A stretch of 39,722 bases of DNA from Beijerinckiaceae bacterium (GTDB lineage Bacteria; Pseudomonadota; Alphaproteobacteria; Rhizobiales; Beijerinckiaceae): positions 1 to 39,722 of the forward strand of contig CANGFE010000019.1 of NCBI GenBank assembly GCA_947453155.1. The letters are read 5' to 3'. A program made the translations under genes and the position numbers. Below the pieces are notes generated by a model. The model had not been told where the DNA came from, made no database searches, and saw only the letters and a program-made list of their open reading frames with translations. This document shows, piece by piece, positions 26,316 to 34,161 of this stretch. Numbering within the stretch: the stretch's first letter is position 1; every line of letters begins with the position of its first letter.

Positions 26316-28964
26316 TCATTTGAGCAAGACCAAAACGCACTGGATGTCACGGGCGAGGCTCGCAACCTCTGCTGTTACGATGGAATGGTGCGTCCCGTCC
26401 ATTTCAAAACAAAAGACTTTTTTTGCCCATTTTTTCCAATATTGCGCATCCGTATCCATGAGACGGCCCTCGCGTGCGATAAAGCAGAACACCTGCGTTT
26501 GGATACGCCCGGGCTTATAACGCGCCAGCGTGCGCTGATAGAGCCAATGCGGCGAAGTCTCGTCTGCTCCTCCACTGCCACTCGCTGAAGCATGTAGCTT
26601 CCTGAGTAGTCGTTGCCAGGCATGATGAAGCAGGCTTCGGAATGTATCGTGCCCCCGCATACGATGCCAAAGCGCGCGCATACTTTCTTGCGAAATTACG
26701 CGCCCAATCCGGCCCGGCAGAAGTGACCCTAAAATTTGCGTCATTGCATGCAAAAAGCGAAAGGATGGCCGCGCATTCAGCGAAGGGGTTTCGACGAGCA
26801 AGAGACCTTTCACATGGTAGCGCGCTTTCTCCAATTGGCGCGTCAGCTCCCAAGCCACCAAACCGCCATTGCAATAGCCGCCCACGGTCAGGGGTCCTTG
26901 GGGATGGACTTTGCGAATCTCTGGCAAATAAGAGGCGACGATTTGCTCAATGGTGAGATCAGGGCGATGTAGGTCTTGATAAAAATGGAGCAAATAAACA
27001 GGCTGATCTGTCTCAGCCAGTTCGAAGAGACGAAGAGAAAATAGCCCACGCGTCGTGTAATCCCCATGGCAAAAGAAAACTGGCGTTCCCTTGCCTTGCC
27101 GCATGCAAGTGATCAATTCGCGCGTTCCATCTTGATCTGCGCAAATAGCATCTGTGAGCCGACGAATGGTCAAGCGTGCGGTCAATTGCGATTGCTTGAG
27201 AGGCTTATGCGCGAGCTTCTCAACAGCTGCCAACATATCAACCGCTAAAAGAGAATCGCCCCCAAGATCGAAAAAATCATCATCAATGCCAAGATCAGAC
27301 CGGTTCAAAAATTGCTCCCACACAGCCGCGATTTGATGCTCCAACATGCGATCAGGCCGACGTTTGATGGCTTGCGGTTGCTCCAAATATTCGCGCGCCA
27401 AATCTGCCCTTAGAATTTTTCCTGTTGGGCCACGAGGAATGCGCTCCATCATTTGAATGTGACGCGGAATCTTAAAAGGCGCGAGAGACCCACACAGAAA
27501 TTGCCGCAAATCATCTTCATCGACGGCGCACTCAGGCTTGAGCACCACAGAAGCCGCCACATTTTCGCCAAGGCGCAGATGGGGTATGGCAAAGACTGCT
27601 GCCTCGGCTACAGCTGGGTGCTGCAAGAGTGCTTTTTCGACTTCATAAGGCGAGACTTTCTCGCCACCACGATTGATCAGTTCTTTCTTGCGTCCGACAA
27701 TCGTCAAATAGCCCTGCTCATCCAAGCAGCCAAGATCACCCGTTGGCAGCCAACCACTCTCCAAGCCGAAAGGCGTGCGCTGCGTTGCGCTGACATAGCC
27801 GGGCGTGAGGCTAGGCCCACGCAGCCAAATTTCCCCGACATCACCTTGATGAACCCGCGCGCCATCCTCATCGCGTAGCTCGACCTCTTCGGGAAGAAGA
27901 AGCCCCACAGTGCCGGGTTTACGCAAGTGCGGTGGCGCGGGATTTGCGGCCATCGCACCGGCCTCACTCAACCCGTAATATTCAAGAACCGGAACACCAA
28001 GACGCGCTTCAGCTGCACGGCGTAAAGCATCTGGCAAATAAGCGGCGCCCGAAATAGCAAAACGAAGCCCAGGAAAATGGTGTGGCTCTGCATCGGGAAG
28101 TCGATCAACCAAAGCGCGGATCGATGTTGGCGCAAGCGAGAGAATGGTGGGGCGAATGGCATCAAACCAGGCCTGCAGATGATAAGCCTCTTCCCCATCG
28201 GGCAGGCCCACATTGGCACCTATCAGCAAGGGCACAAAAAGAGAGGTTTTGAGACCCGCAGCATAATAAAGCGGGAGCAGACAGGGGATGCGATCATGTT
28301 CGGTTAAGTCAAACCAACGGGACACTTTCTCAGCCATGGCGCGCAAATTCTCATGCGTCACGGCAATCTGCTTTGGCTCTCCCGTGGTGCCTGATGAACG
28401 CAGCAAAAAGGCGATCTTGAAAGGCGTCACGTCATTGCCAAGACGAGGCAGTGATGTATCAGGCTCTAAAGTGAGCTTCAGCCTTTGATCTAGAACGGCG
28501 CAGTGACCCAGCGTCACCACGTCAGCCAGCGCGACCCTTGAGCCTTTAGCCAGCAGCAAATCACAGCCAATGCGCGTGACCTCACGCGCAAGCTCGGAAT
28601 CCGTCAGAGATGGGTTGAGCGGGACCAATTGCGCGTGACAGGCAATGGCGAGAATAAGAAGTGCGCCTTCGAGGGCGGGCGGAACAAGAAGCGCCACGCG
28701 ATGCTGCGGCGTGACCCCGCTCTTCGCGAAAGCCTCGCCAGCATCAACAAGAAACCGCACAAGATCGGCATAAGTCATCTCGCTCTGGCGCGAGATGAGC
28801 GCTGTTGCGAGAGGCCTCTGCGCAGCATGCCGAATCAGCGTCTGGAGCAGATCAGGACGAGGCTCGAACGGAACAGGCGACAGATGGTGTGAGGAAATTT
28901 CATGCGTGAAACAGATATGCTCCATCTCGCTGTCCATCTCATTCTGATGTGCAGCCCCCTTCAC
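26316..28964 (-). CDS. NRPS-like protein: adenylation, carrier, thioesterase
   Basis: One polypeptide of about 882 residues. The adenylation domain (about 35-540) has LRSSGTTGEPK, YYGLSEAG, TGDLGCLDEQGY and PTGKILR. The carrier domain has DLGGDSL with phosphopantetheine Ser571. The thioesterase (about 645-880) has VGGYCNGG with Cys698 as nucleophile and a His in DGTHHS. There is no condensation domain. The adenylation pocket region reads LPLYYAAGLKTS without the Asp that binds an amino group, so a carboxylic acid substrate is more likely than an amino acid (inference). The GTG at 28964 lacks a ribosome-binding site; ATGs at 28937 and 28925 are alternatives. The product is unknown. Confidence 0.88.
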   Translation of the reverse strand: MKGAAHQNEMDSEMEHICFTHEISSHHLSPVPFEPRPDLLQTLIRHAAQRPLATALISRQSEMTYADLVRFLVDAGEAFAKSGVTPQHRVALLVPPALEGALLILAIACHAQLVPLNPSLTDSELAREVTRIGCDLLLAKGSRVALADVVTLGHCAVLDQRLKLTLEPDTSLPRLGNDVTPFKIAFLLRSSGTTGEPKQIAVTHENLRAMAEKVSRWFDLTEHDRIPCLLPLYYAAGLKTSLFVPLLIGANVGLPDGEEAYHLQAWFDAIRPTILSLAPTSIRALVDRLPDAEPHHFPGLRFAISGAAYLPDALRRAAEARLGVPVLEYYGLSEAGAMAANPAPPHLRKPGTVGLLLPEEVELRDEDGARVHQGDVGEIWLRGPSLTPGYVSATQRTPFGLESGWLPTGDLGCLDEQGYLTIVGRKKELINRGGEKVSPYEVEKALLQHPAVAEAAVFAIPHLRLGENVAASVVLKPECAVDEDDLRQFLCGSLAPFKIPRHIQMMERIPRGPTGKILRADLAREYLEQPQAIKRRPDRMLEHQIAAVWEQFLNRSDLGIDDDFFDLGGDSLLAVDMLAAVEKLAHKPLKQSQLTARLTIRRLTDAICADQDGTRELITCMRQGKGTPVFFCHGDYTTRGLFSLRLFELAETDQPVYLLHFYQDLHRPDLTIEQIVASYLPEIRKVHPQGPLTVGGYCNGGLVAWELTRQLEKARYHVKGLLLVETPSLNARPSFRFLHAMTQILGSLLPGRIGRVISQESMRALWHRMRGHDTFRSLLHHAWQRLLRKLHASASGSGGADETSPHWLYQRTLARYKPGRIQTQVFCFIAREGRLMDTDAQYWKKWAKKVFCFEMDGTHHSIVTAEVASLARDIQCVLVLLK

Positions 28965-29199
28965 AATCTAAACATAAATATTTCTTTGCAGAGACAAATT
29001 TTTTTCGCGGAGTGAAGTAAATCAAAGAAAAAGCGTAAGCTGAACTTAAAAAACAAGAATGATTTTGCCTCCTGCGAAACTCCAAAACTCCCATAAACAT
29101 TCATTATGGTTGTTATCTCCCGCGAGCGCTTTTTAGTGCAGCCTCTTTAGACAGCCGAACCAAAACCTAAAGTTTTATTTTTAAATAGTACCTTTAAAA

Positions 29200-29850
29200 T
29201 CAAAAACATAATCTATTTTGGCTTCGTTCTGTCAAACACCTCTCAAATTGCATTGCGTGGCCAGCTTGTTTGGAGGATTGATAAGCGTCCCATTGGAGAA
29301 TTGCAATTTGACGTTTCTGGATGGCCAGCTGTTCATAGCGATGGAGTTTTGGAATTTCTAATTCGGGGTGCCTAGAAGTTTTTGCAAACCTATAGAGTGC
29401 TTTTTGGATTCTAAAAAAATGCCTCCAATCTTTCTTACTTTTGGGCCCGAGCCAGAAATCTAACTCGTCGGTCAGCATATATTGATAAAATTCTTCGATA
29501 TATGGGTCGGTCAACAAATCCGAAGCCGGCAAAGGGCTATTTTTCCCAGCGGCATGTAGACGGTGCAGAATCATTTTATATGCGCGGACCGCATTGAGCG
29601 CAAACTGCGCCTCAACAAGTTTATACGCAAGGCACAATGACGTCTCGGTTGTATCGGAACCGCATAATTGGCGCGCGAATTTCTCTACATCTGGATCACA
29701 TTGCGGCACAGAAAAATTTTTTGCTGCCAAACCATGAATAATTGCATTCATTGCTGATTTATTTTTTCCAGACTGGGTCCGCGGTCCGGTACTTTTTCTC
29801 GAATTTGATCTATTAGCACGAAGACGTGGAGACATTCTGCGACGCCCCAT
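29200..29850 (-). CDS. Unknown protein with N-terminal STGPRT/GK motif
   Basis: 216 residues, no assigned function. The basic N-terminus (RLRANRSNSRKSTGPRTQSG, then AMNAIIHGLAAKN) matches a motif seen in many small proteins of alphaproteobacteria that accompany mobile or repeated DNA. The rest is helical and rich in aromatic and basic residues. AAGGAGGG lies eight bases before the ATG, at the end of the upstream gene, with three bases between genes, so the two are translated together. The region is visibly AT-richer than the rest of the window, consistent with acquisition. About 235 AT-rich bases without a gene separate it from the NRPS-like gene. Confidence 0.7.
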   Translation of the reverse strand: MGRRRMSPRLRANRSNSRKSTGPRTQSGKNKSAMNAIIHGLAAKNFSVPQCDPDVEKFARQLCGSDTTETSLCLAYKLVEAQFALNAVRAYKMILHRLHAAGKNSPLPASDLLTDPYIEEFYQYMLTDELDFWLGPKSKKDWRHFFRIQKALYRFAKTSRHPELEIPKLHRYEQLAIQKRQIAILQWDAYQSSKQAGHAMQFERCLTERSQNRLCF

Positions 29851-29853
29851 TGC

Positions 29854-30495
29854 TCAGCCCTCCTTGGCAAGAGGCGTCGGACTAGAAATTGTCCTTGAGT
29901 TCTCATTTTCTTCGATCGCATTCACAACCTGTATTATTTTTTTAGCAAAAAACGATTTGCGGCGCTCGAGCTCGCGGAAAGTAAAATTTCTGCGAACTTC
30001 AAGACGAGTCATATTTTGATCGATCTGAAAGAGCATTTCACTCTCGTTCTTAAATGCGCGAGCGTTAATATCGGCGAGTGGTACGCCAAACTTTTGAAGA
30101 CATTCCAAAGTGCTTTCTAAGTTTAATTTCATCTTGTTCCGAACAAGATCACGCTGCGACGAGTTAAGAGATATCGACTGATCAAAATCTAGATATTGTC
30201 TGACAGCCTGTATCTGTCCTTTGCGCATCGTACCAATACGGATCTGCCGTAGACGGTGTATCTCCCAGGTCTGATCTACCACATCGCGAATATAAATTTC
30301 ATCGACGAGATCGTGGGGGCCAATTTGCTTGCGGAAGTTGTCATGGAATGACTTGTAGCCTTCCTCGTCCTCGCCATAGAGTAACGGGGTCGGGCCCAGA
30401 AAGCGTTCGAGAGTTTGGCTCTCTTCGGCTGAGGATTGCACCTTAGGGTTCTTTGTTGGGCGTCCACGCTTGCGGGCGGCTGATTGCATTGTCAT
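29854..30495 (-). CDS. Unknown protein, GRPTK start, partner of the STGPRT gene
   Basis: 213 residues. It starts MTMQSAARKRGRPTKNPK, with an AT-hook-like GRP patch, followed by FLGPTPLLYGEDEEGYKSFH and VDEIYIRDVVDQTWEIHRLRQ, a pattern I associate with uncharacterised rhizobial proteins, then helices with coiled-coil character. GGAGGAG nine bases before the ATG at 30495 decides the start; an open frame reaches a TTG at 30537. The next gene follows after three bases. DNA binding is only an inference from the basic N-terminus. Confidence 0.7.
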   Translation of the reverse strand: MTMQSAARKRGRPTKNPKVQSSAEESQTLERFLGPTPLLYGEDEEGYKSFHDNFRKQIGPHDLVDEIYIRDVVDQTWEIHRLRQIRIGTMRKGQIQAVRQYLDFDQSISLNSSQRDLVRNKMKLNLESTLECLQKFGVPLADINARAFKNESEMLFQIDQNMTRLEVRRNFTFRELERRKSFFAKKIIQVVNAIEENENSRTISSPTPLAKEG

Positions 30496-30907
30496 CACCT
30501 TATACTCCTCCGGCATGAGGGCTGGGTGACCGTGCAAGGATTATCGTAAGCGGAAGGAAGCCAACGCCAGATAGACGCACAAAGAAAGCGTTAGTGATTT
30601 TTCTGGCTAAGTTTGCAGTTGCAGCTTTTCCCACCAACTAATCCTCGAACAGGTCAAGCCCAGCCGAAAAACGACTGGTTCATCAACGCTGCCCAATCTC
30701 CCCCGAGGGAGACGGCTAGCTGGAAAGAAGCTGCCAATTGAAGGCTGATCACACCGGGGATCGCCGCTCTCAATGAAGAATAAACAATGAACAGATCTTG
30801 AAAGTCAACGCCGAAATTATCCAGACAACAAGGTTATAGAGTCCTCACAGTGAATTTAGATCAACTCCTAGGAGGCGCCATGCAATCGAACGCCCTGGCC
30901 GTGACCT
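30496..30907. other. Gene-poor AT-rich stretch with a micro-ORF
   Basis: No full gene is visible. At 30865-30874 lies the palindrome CTCCTAGGAG, which contains most of a perfect AGGAGG (30870-30875). Four bases later an ATG opens a 13-codon frame on the plus strand (30880-30921, MQSNALAVTFSKF) that runs into the tail of the xre gene. It may be the remnant of a lost gene. The promoter of the two unknown minus-strand genes must also lie here. Confidence 0.4.
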
Positions 30908-31171
30908 TCAGTAAATTCTAAGGCGAACGCCTAGTCCTCTTGACGTATTCAAAAACTCAATGCCCGCCGCAATCAGAGCTGCGATTATTTTTAAACCCGA
31001 CAATGAGTTTTCTGGGACGGATCCGGAGACAGCCTCTAGACGCCTAAGAGTTGCCACCCCCACACCTGCGCGCTTAGCAAGCTCTGGCTGATCCCACTCT
31101 AGAAGCATGCGGGCGGCCTTAATCTGCTGGGTTGTGATATTTTTAATATCATTTTTTGTTGACAGACTCAT
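30908..31171 (-). CDS. XRE-family transcriptional regulator
   Basis: 87 residues beginning MSLSTKNDIKNITTQQIKAA. The helix-turn-helix follows (AARMLLEWDQPELAKRAGVG, then ATLRRLEA), and the C-terminal end RGLGVRLRIY is typical of small XRE proteins of rhizobial mobile elements. The open frame reaches 31291, but the ATG at 31171 gives the family start. There is little or no leader before it. One of two identical 19-bp palindromic sites lies within its early codons and the other just upstream, which suggests autorepression and control of the divergent gene at 31223. Confidence 0.85.
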   Translation of the reverse strand: MSLSTKNDIKNITTQQIKAARMLLEWDQPELAKRAGVGVATLRRLEAVSGSVPENSLSGLKIIAALIAAGIEFLNTSRGLGVRLRIY

Positions 31172-31196
31172 TGTATTAATGATATTAAAAATATCA
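31135..31196. promoter_or_regulatory. Twin palindromic operators with divergent promoter
   Basis: The 19-bp sequence AATGATATTAAAAATATCA occurs at 31178-31196 on the plus strand and, inverted, at 31135-31153. Each copy is itself a dyad (GATATT-AAA-AATATC), with centres about 43 bases apart. Between them lies a perfect plus-strand -35 TTGACA (31159-31164). An 18-bp spacer later, a -10-like TATTAA (31183-31188) falls inside the right copy. A repressor bound there would block the rightward promoter and the xre start region together. Confidence 0.75.
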
Positions 31197-31222
31197 TCCC
31201 TTAAATGGCAGGATACGATCCA

Positions 31223-31726
31223 ATGACTGCTGTAATTGCGATAGAACGCACCCGCTTTGTAGAACTCCGCCGCCGGCTGCTTGAGCTGCATCCGGATTTG
31301 GATGACCAGACCCTAGCCGACACGTTGGAAGGCGCAAGTTCTTTCCAAGAGGCGTTGGCCGCTTTGATCCGTTCTGCACTGGAAGATGAATGTCTGGCCA
31401 AGGCGCTCAAAGAACGCCTCGATCAGATGAGGGGCAGATTGAACCGCTTGGAGGCCAGAGCTTCGAGTAAGCGCCAGGTCGCAGTCGAGAATATGGAGTT
31501 GGCGGATCTGAGAAAGCTCCAAGAACCCGACTTCACTGCCTCGGTCCGATTGGGACCACCATCGGTCAACATCGTGGCCGAGGACGAACTGCCCATCGAC
31601 TATCTCCTGCCCCAGCCGCCAAAGCCCGATAAGCGCGCCATATTAGACGCGCTAACTGGCGGCACTTTTGTCCCGGGCGCCGTTCTCTCACAGCCAAAGA
31701 TCTCCCTATCGGTCCGGAGCCAGTAA
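31223..31726 (+). CDS. Unknown protein, coiled-coil rich, upstream of the Rad52-like gene
   Basis: 167 residues from MTAVIAIERTRFVELRRRLLE. The first 100 residues are helical and charged (LEGASSFQEALAALIRSALE, ALKERLDQMRGRLNRLEARA), resembling phage-type accessory proteins that precede single-strand annealing genes. The C-terminal part is Pro-rich. AGGA lies nine bases before the ATG at 31223; an ATG at 31205 would add six residues. The stop is one base before the Rad52-like ATG, so they form an operon driven by the divergent promoter. No function is assigned. Confidence 0.75.
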   Translation: MTAVIAIERTRFVELRRRLLELHPDLDDQTLADTLEGASSFQEALAALIRSALEDECLAKALKERLDQMRGRLNRLEARASSKRQVAVENMELADLRKLQEPDFTASVRLGPPSVNIVAEDELPIDYLLPQPPKPDKRAILDALTGGTFVPGAVLSQPKISLSVRSQ

Positions 31727-31727
31727 G

Positions 31728-32711
31728 ATGAGCTTCACCGACAACCAATTGCGCTTGCTGCGCGCGCCAGTGCGTCCGCAATTCGTGAAAGAACGACAGA
31801 TAGAGGACAAAGTCCTTCACTACCTCGAAGGCTGGCATGTCATCTCGGAAGCCAATCGTATCTTCGGCTTTGACGGATGGGATCGTGAAACCATCCAGAG
31901 CCAATGCGTTTGGCAAAAGCAGATCGATTACCGCTTTGGAGCTGCATATCTCACCCGCGTCAGAATTACCGTCCGGGCCGGAGAGCGGATCATTCAACGA
32001 GAGGGCTTGGGCTCTGGTGAGGCAGTAGCTGCAACGGCAGGCCAAGCCCATGAGCGCGCAAGCAAGGCTGCTGAGACTGACGCCACAAAGCGGGCCCTCT
32101 CGACCTTTGGCAATTCCTTCGGCCTATCGCTTTATCGGGACAAGACCGAAGCACCTCAGGCCAAGGCAGCACGCAAACCACCCTCCAAAAAATCAACCAT
32201 TGAGCCTGACGTCATCGATCCGGAAAAAGCTGACGAGAGGACCGTAACGTTCGATCAAGCGCACCTAGACAACGTCACGCAAGAAAACGCTTTGCAACCA
32301 CCTGCCGGCTCGCAACCGATGGTCGAAGCCTCGCTTACCGCATGGCTGCCTGCAGGAACGCATGCAATTCAAACAACGACGACCGATCTGCCGCAGCGGA
32401 TCGAAAAGTCGGCCCTTGTCCTGGGCGAGCCCAAACGCATTCGCAATCGTGAGCATCTGCGTTTCGTGGCCTCCCAACCCTGCCTCGTTTGCGCACGCAT
32501 GCCATCGCAAGCACATCACGTGCGCTTTGCACAACCGCGGGCGCTTGGCAGAAAAGTATCAGATGAATTTACCGTGCCGCTTTGCGCCACTCACCACCAT
32601 GAACTCCACATGCGTGGCAACGAGAAAGACTGGTGGGCCGAAAAACAAATCGAGCCGCTTTCCGTTGCGGAAGATCTATGGAAGGAAAGTTTTCCGAGCC
32701 CAAGGAGCTAA
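31728..32711 (+). CDS. Rad52-like annealing protein fused to an HNH/DUF968-type domain
   Basis: 327 residues. Residues about 1-150 look like a Rad52/Rad22 N-terminal annealing domain: VKERQIEDKVLHYLEGWHVI, FGFDGWDRETI, and the helix AHERASKAAETDATKRALSTFGN. A variable linker follows. Residues about 235-325 hold a zinc-finger nuclease-like unit: LRFVASQPCLVCARMPSQAHH, KVSDEFTVPLCATHHHELHM and EKDWW. The first part would promote annealing of single strands; the second may cut or only bind DNA. GGAG is eight bases before the ATG. Such proteins occur in rhizobial prophage-like islands. Confidence 0.82.
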   Translation: MSFTDNQLRLLRAPVRPQFVKERQIEDKVLHYLEGWHVISEANRIFGFDGWDRETIQSQCVWQKQIDYRFGAAYLTRVRITVRAGERIIQREGLGSGEAVAATAGQAHERASKAAETDATKRALSTFGNSFGLSLYRDKTEAPQAKAARKPPSKKSTIEPDVIDPEKADERTVTFDQAHLDNVTQENALQPPAGSQPMVEASLTAWLPAGTHAIQTTTTDLPQRIEKSALVLGEPKRIRNREHLRFVASQPCLVCARMPSQAHHVRFAQPRALGRKVSDEFTVPLCATHHHELHMRGNEKDWWAEKQIEPLSVAEDLWKESFPSPRS

Positions 32712-32892
32712 ATGTTCAGGCTCGTATGGTTGCGGAGACCCGCAACCAAATAGGATTTCGCCGCTGGTTCAGCCGCCTTGAGAGAAAACTGCGGGCGCTT
32801 TCGGCACCCAGCTAAACAATTAAACAAGCGATGAATAGAATACAGGCTCATCACAGAGAACAGCCACTCGCTCCAAACGATGCATTGAGGTC

Positions 32893-33105
32893 TCAGTGAA
32901 TGGACTTGGAGGCAGCCGAGAGCAATTTGATCAACCGGCGCAGCTTGGGGTCAATAGCCTCATCACTGACCTCACCGCGCTGGATTTGGCCCGCGACCTC
33001 CGCCGCCAACGCCCGGAGCTTCGCCATGTCCTCGCCCGAGACAACATCCGGATTAATACCCAGCCTTCTCAGGACAGCCTCTGCATCATCATCAAATTGA
33101 ACCAT
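32893..33105 (-). CDS. Small hypothetical protein
   Basis: 70 residues from MVQFDDDAEAVLRRLGINPD, soluble, acidic at first and Lys-rich at the end (LRRLIKLLSAASKSIH). AGAGGGG lies just before the ATG at 33105; an ATG at 33117 has no ribosome-binding site. It is convergent with the Rad52-like gene. I do not recognise a family. The 268 bases to the SDR gene hold nothing clear apart from an imperfect hairpin around the SDR stop (33361-33393). Confidence 0.5.
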   Translation of the reverse strand: MVQFDDDAEAVLRRLGINPDVVSGEDMAKLRALAAEVAGQIQRGEVSDEAIDPKLRRLIKLLSAASKSIH

Positions 33106-33373
33106 GTCCCCTCTCATAGCTGCGCTTCTTAACGCGTCGCTGGAAGCTGGATCAACGAGACAAATGTTCTCCAGTTCAAAGACGGCCGATTCTGGGGTCC
33201 TCTGATATCTTGGCAGCTAGCTCCTCTTTCGACACCCCGATACATTCCCACTGGCCTGTTTGAAAGGTTTATTAATCTAATCAATCAAGCGCGAGCAGAC
33301 GTCAACACGCAACGCTAAAGCTCACCTTGCGCGCAACACTCATCAGTTTGGCATTTTGAGCCTTAGAACAAGC

Positions 33374-34108
33374 CTACCCTTTTGTTCTTAGGGTGGAGCG
33401 ACCACCATCCACCGGGATTACTTGCCCCGTCATCCATGACGCATCAGGCGACATTAGGAAGGCGGCAAGGCCTGCGAGATCTTCCGGCTCGCCCAAACGC
33501 GGCAGCGGATGCATGGCTGCAATGGCCTCGGCCATTTGTGCGTTGGATGTCAATTTAGAAGCCAGCGGCGTGCGTGTCAGCGAAGGCGCAATGCAATTGA
33601 CGCGGATTTTCGGGGCAAGTTCTGCAGCCAGCGCGCGTGTCAGGCCCTCAACGGCCGCCTTTGCCATGCCGATAGACGCATGATTTGGGAAGCCTTGTCC
33701 GGCAGCCACAGAAGAGAAGAACACAACAGACGAGCCCCCTTCCTGTTTGGCGAGCGCAGGCATGGCCGCTTGCACAGATTCAGCGGCCCACAAAGCATTG
33801 ACGCGAAAATCTTGTTCGAAATCGGCGCGCGTCAAGCGTGCGGCTGGCTTCAGATTGATCGTGCCCACAGCATAGATGAGACCGGCAAGCGCGCCACCCT
33901 GTGCAGCTTCCTCCACCACGCGGGCGAAGACGCCATCTTCCGCAAGATCAGCGCAGGTCGATGTCGCCTGCAGCTCGGCGCTCAGTGCCGCCAATTCTTC
34001 CGCCTTGCGCGCGACGAGATGCAGGCCAAAACCCTGCGCATGAAGACGGCGTGCAGACGCCGCACCCACACCACCGGTGGCACCGAAAATGACAATCTTG
34101 CCCGACAT
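33374..34108 (-). CDS. SDR-family protein lacking the catalytic Tyr
   Basis: 244 residues with a Rossmann start KIVIFGATGGVGAAS, the acidic CADLAED segment, VFFSSVAAG with Ser, and a C-terminal TGQVIPVDGG. The family YxxxK reads IGMAK here (NHASIGMAKAAVEGL), so the catalytic Tyr is replaced by Ile. NAD(P) binding is likely, but ordinary alcohol/ketone redox activity is doubtful. GGAGGA precedes the ATG at 34108; the upstream extension to 34165 is not used. It is the last gene of the molybdenum-cofactor maturation cluster, 53 bases after the MobA-like gene. Confidence 0.88.
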   Translation of the reverse strand: MSGKIVIFGATGGVGAASARRLHAQGFGLHLVARKAEELAALSAELQATSTCADLAEDGVFARVVEEAAQGGALAGLIYAVGTINLKPAARLTRADFEQDFRVNALWAAESVQAAMPALAKQEGGSSVVFFSSVAAGQGFPNHASIGMAKAAVEGLTRALAAELAPKIRVNCIAPSLTRTPLASKLTSNAQMAEAIAAMHPLPRLGEPEDLAGLAAFLMSPDASWMTGQVIPVDGGRSTLRTKG

Positions 34109-34161
34109 AAAATCCTCCAAAGCTCTCCTCTCTTTACGGGAGAAAGCGCCGGCCGGATTGA

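Noticed and set aside
28965-33373. Intact prophage
   Set aside because: No integrase, terminase, capsid, tail or lysis gene is present; only a repressor and recombination genes.
33361-33393. Terminator after the SDR gene
   Set aside because: An imperfect 11-bp stem straddles the stop codon and has no following T run on the minus strand.
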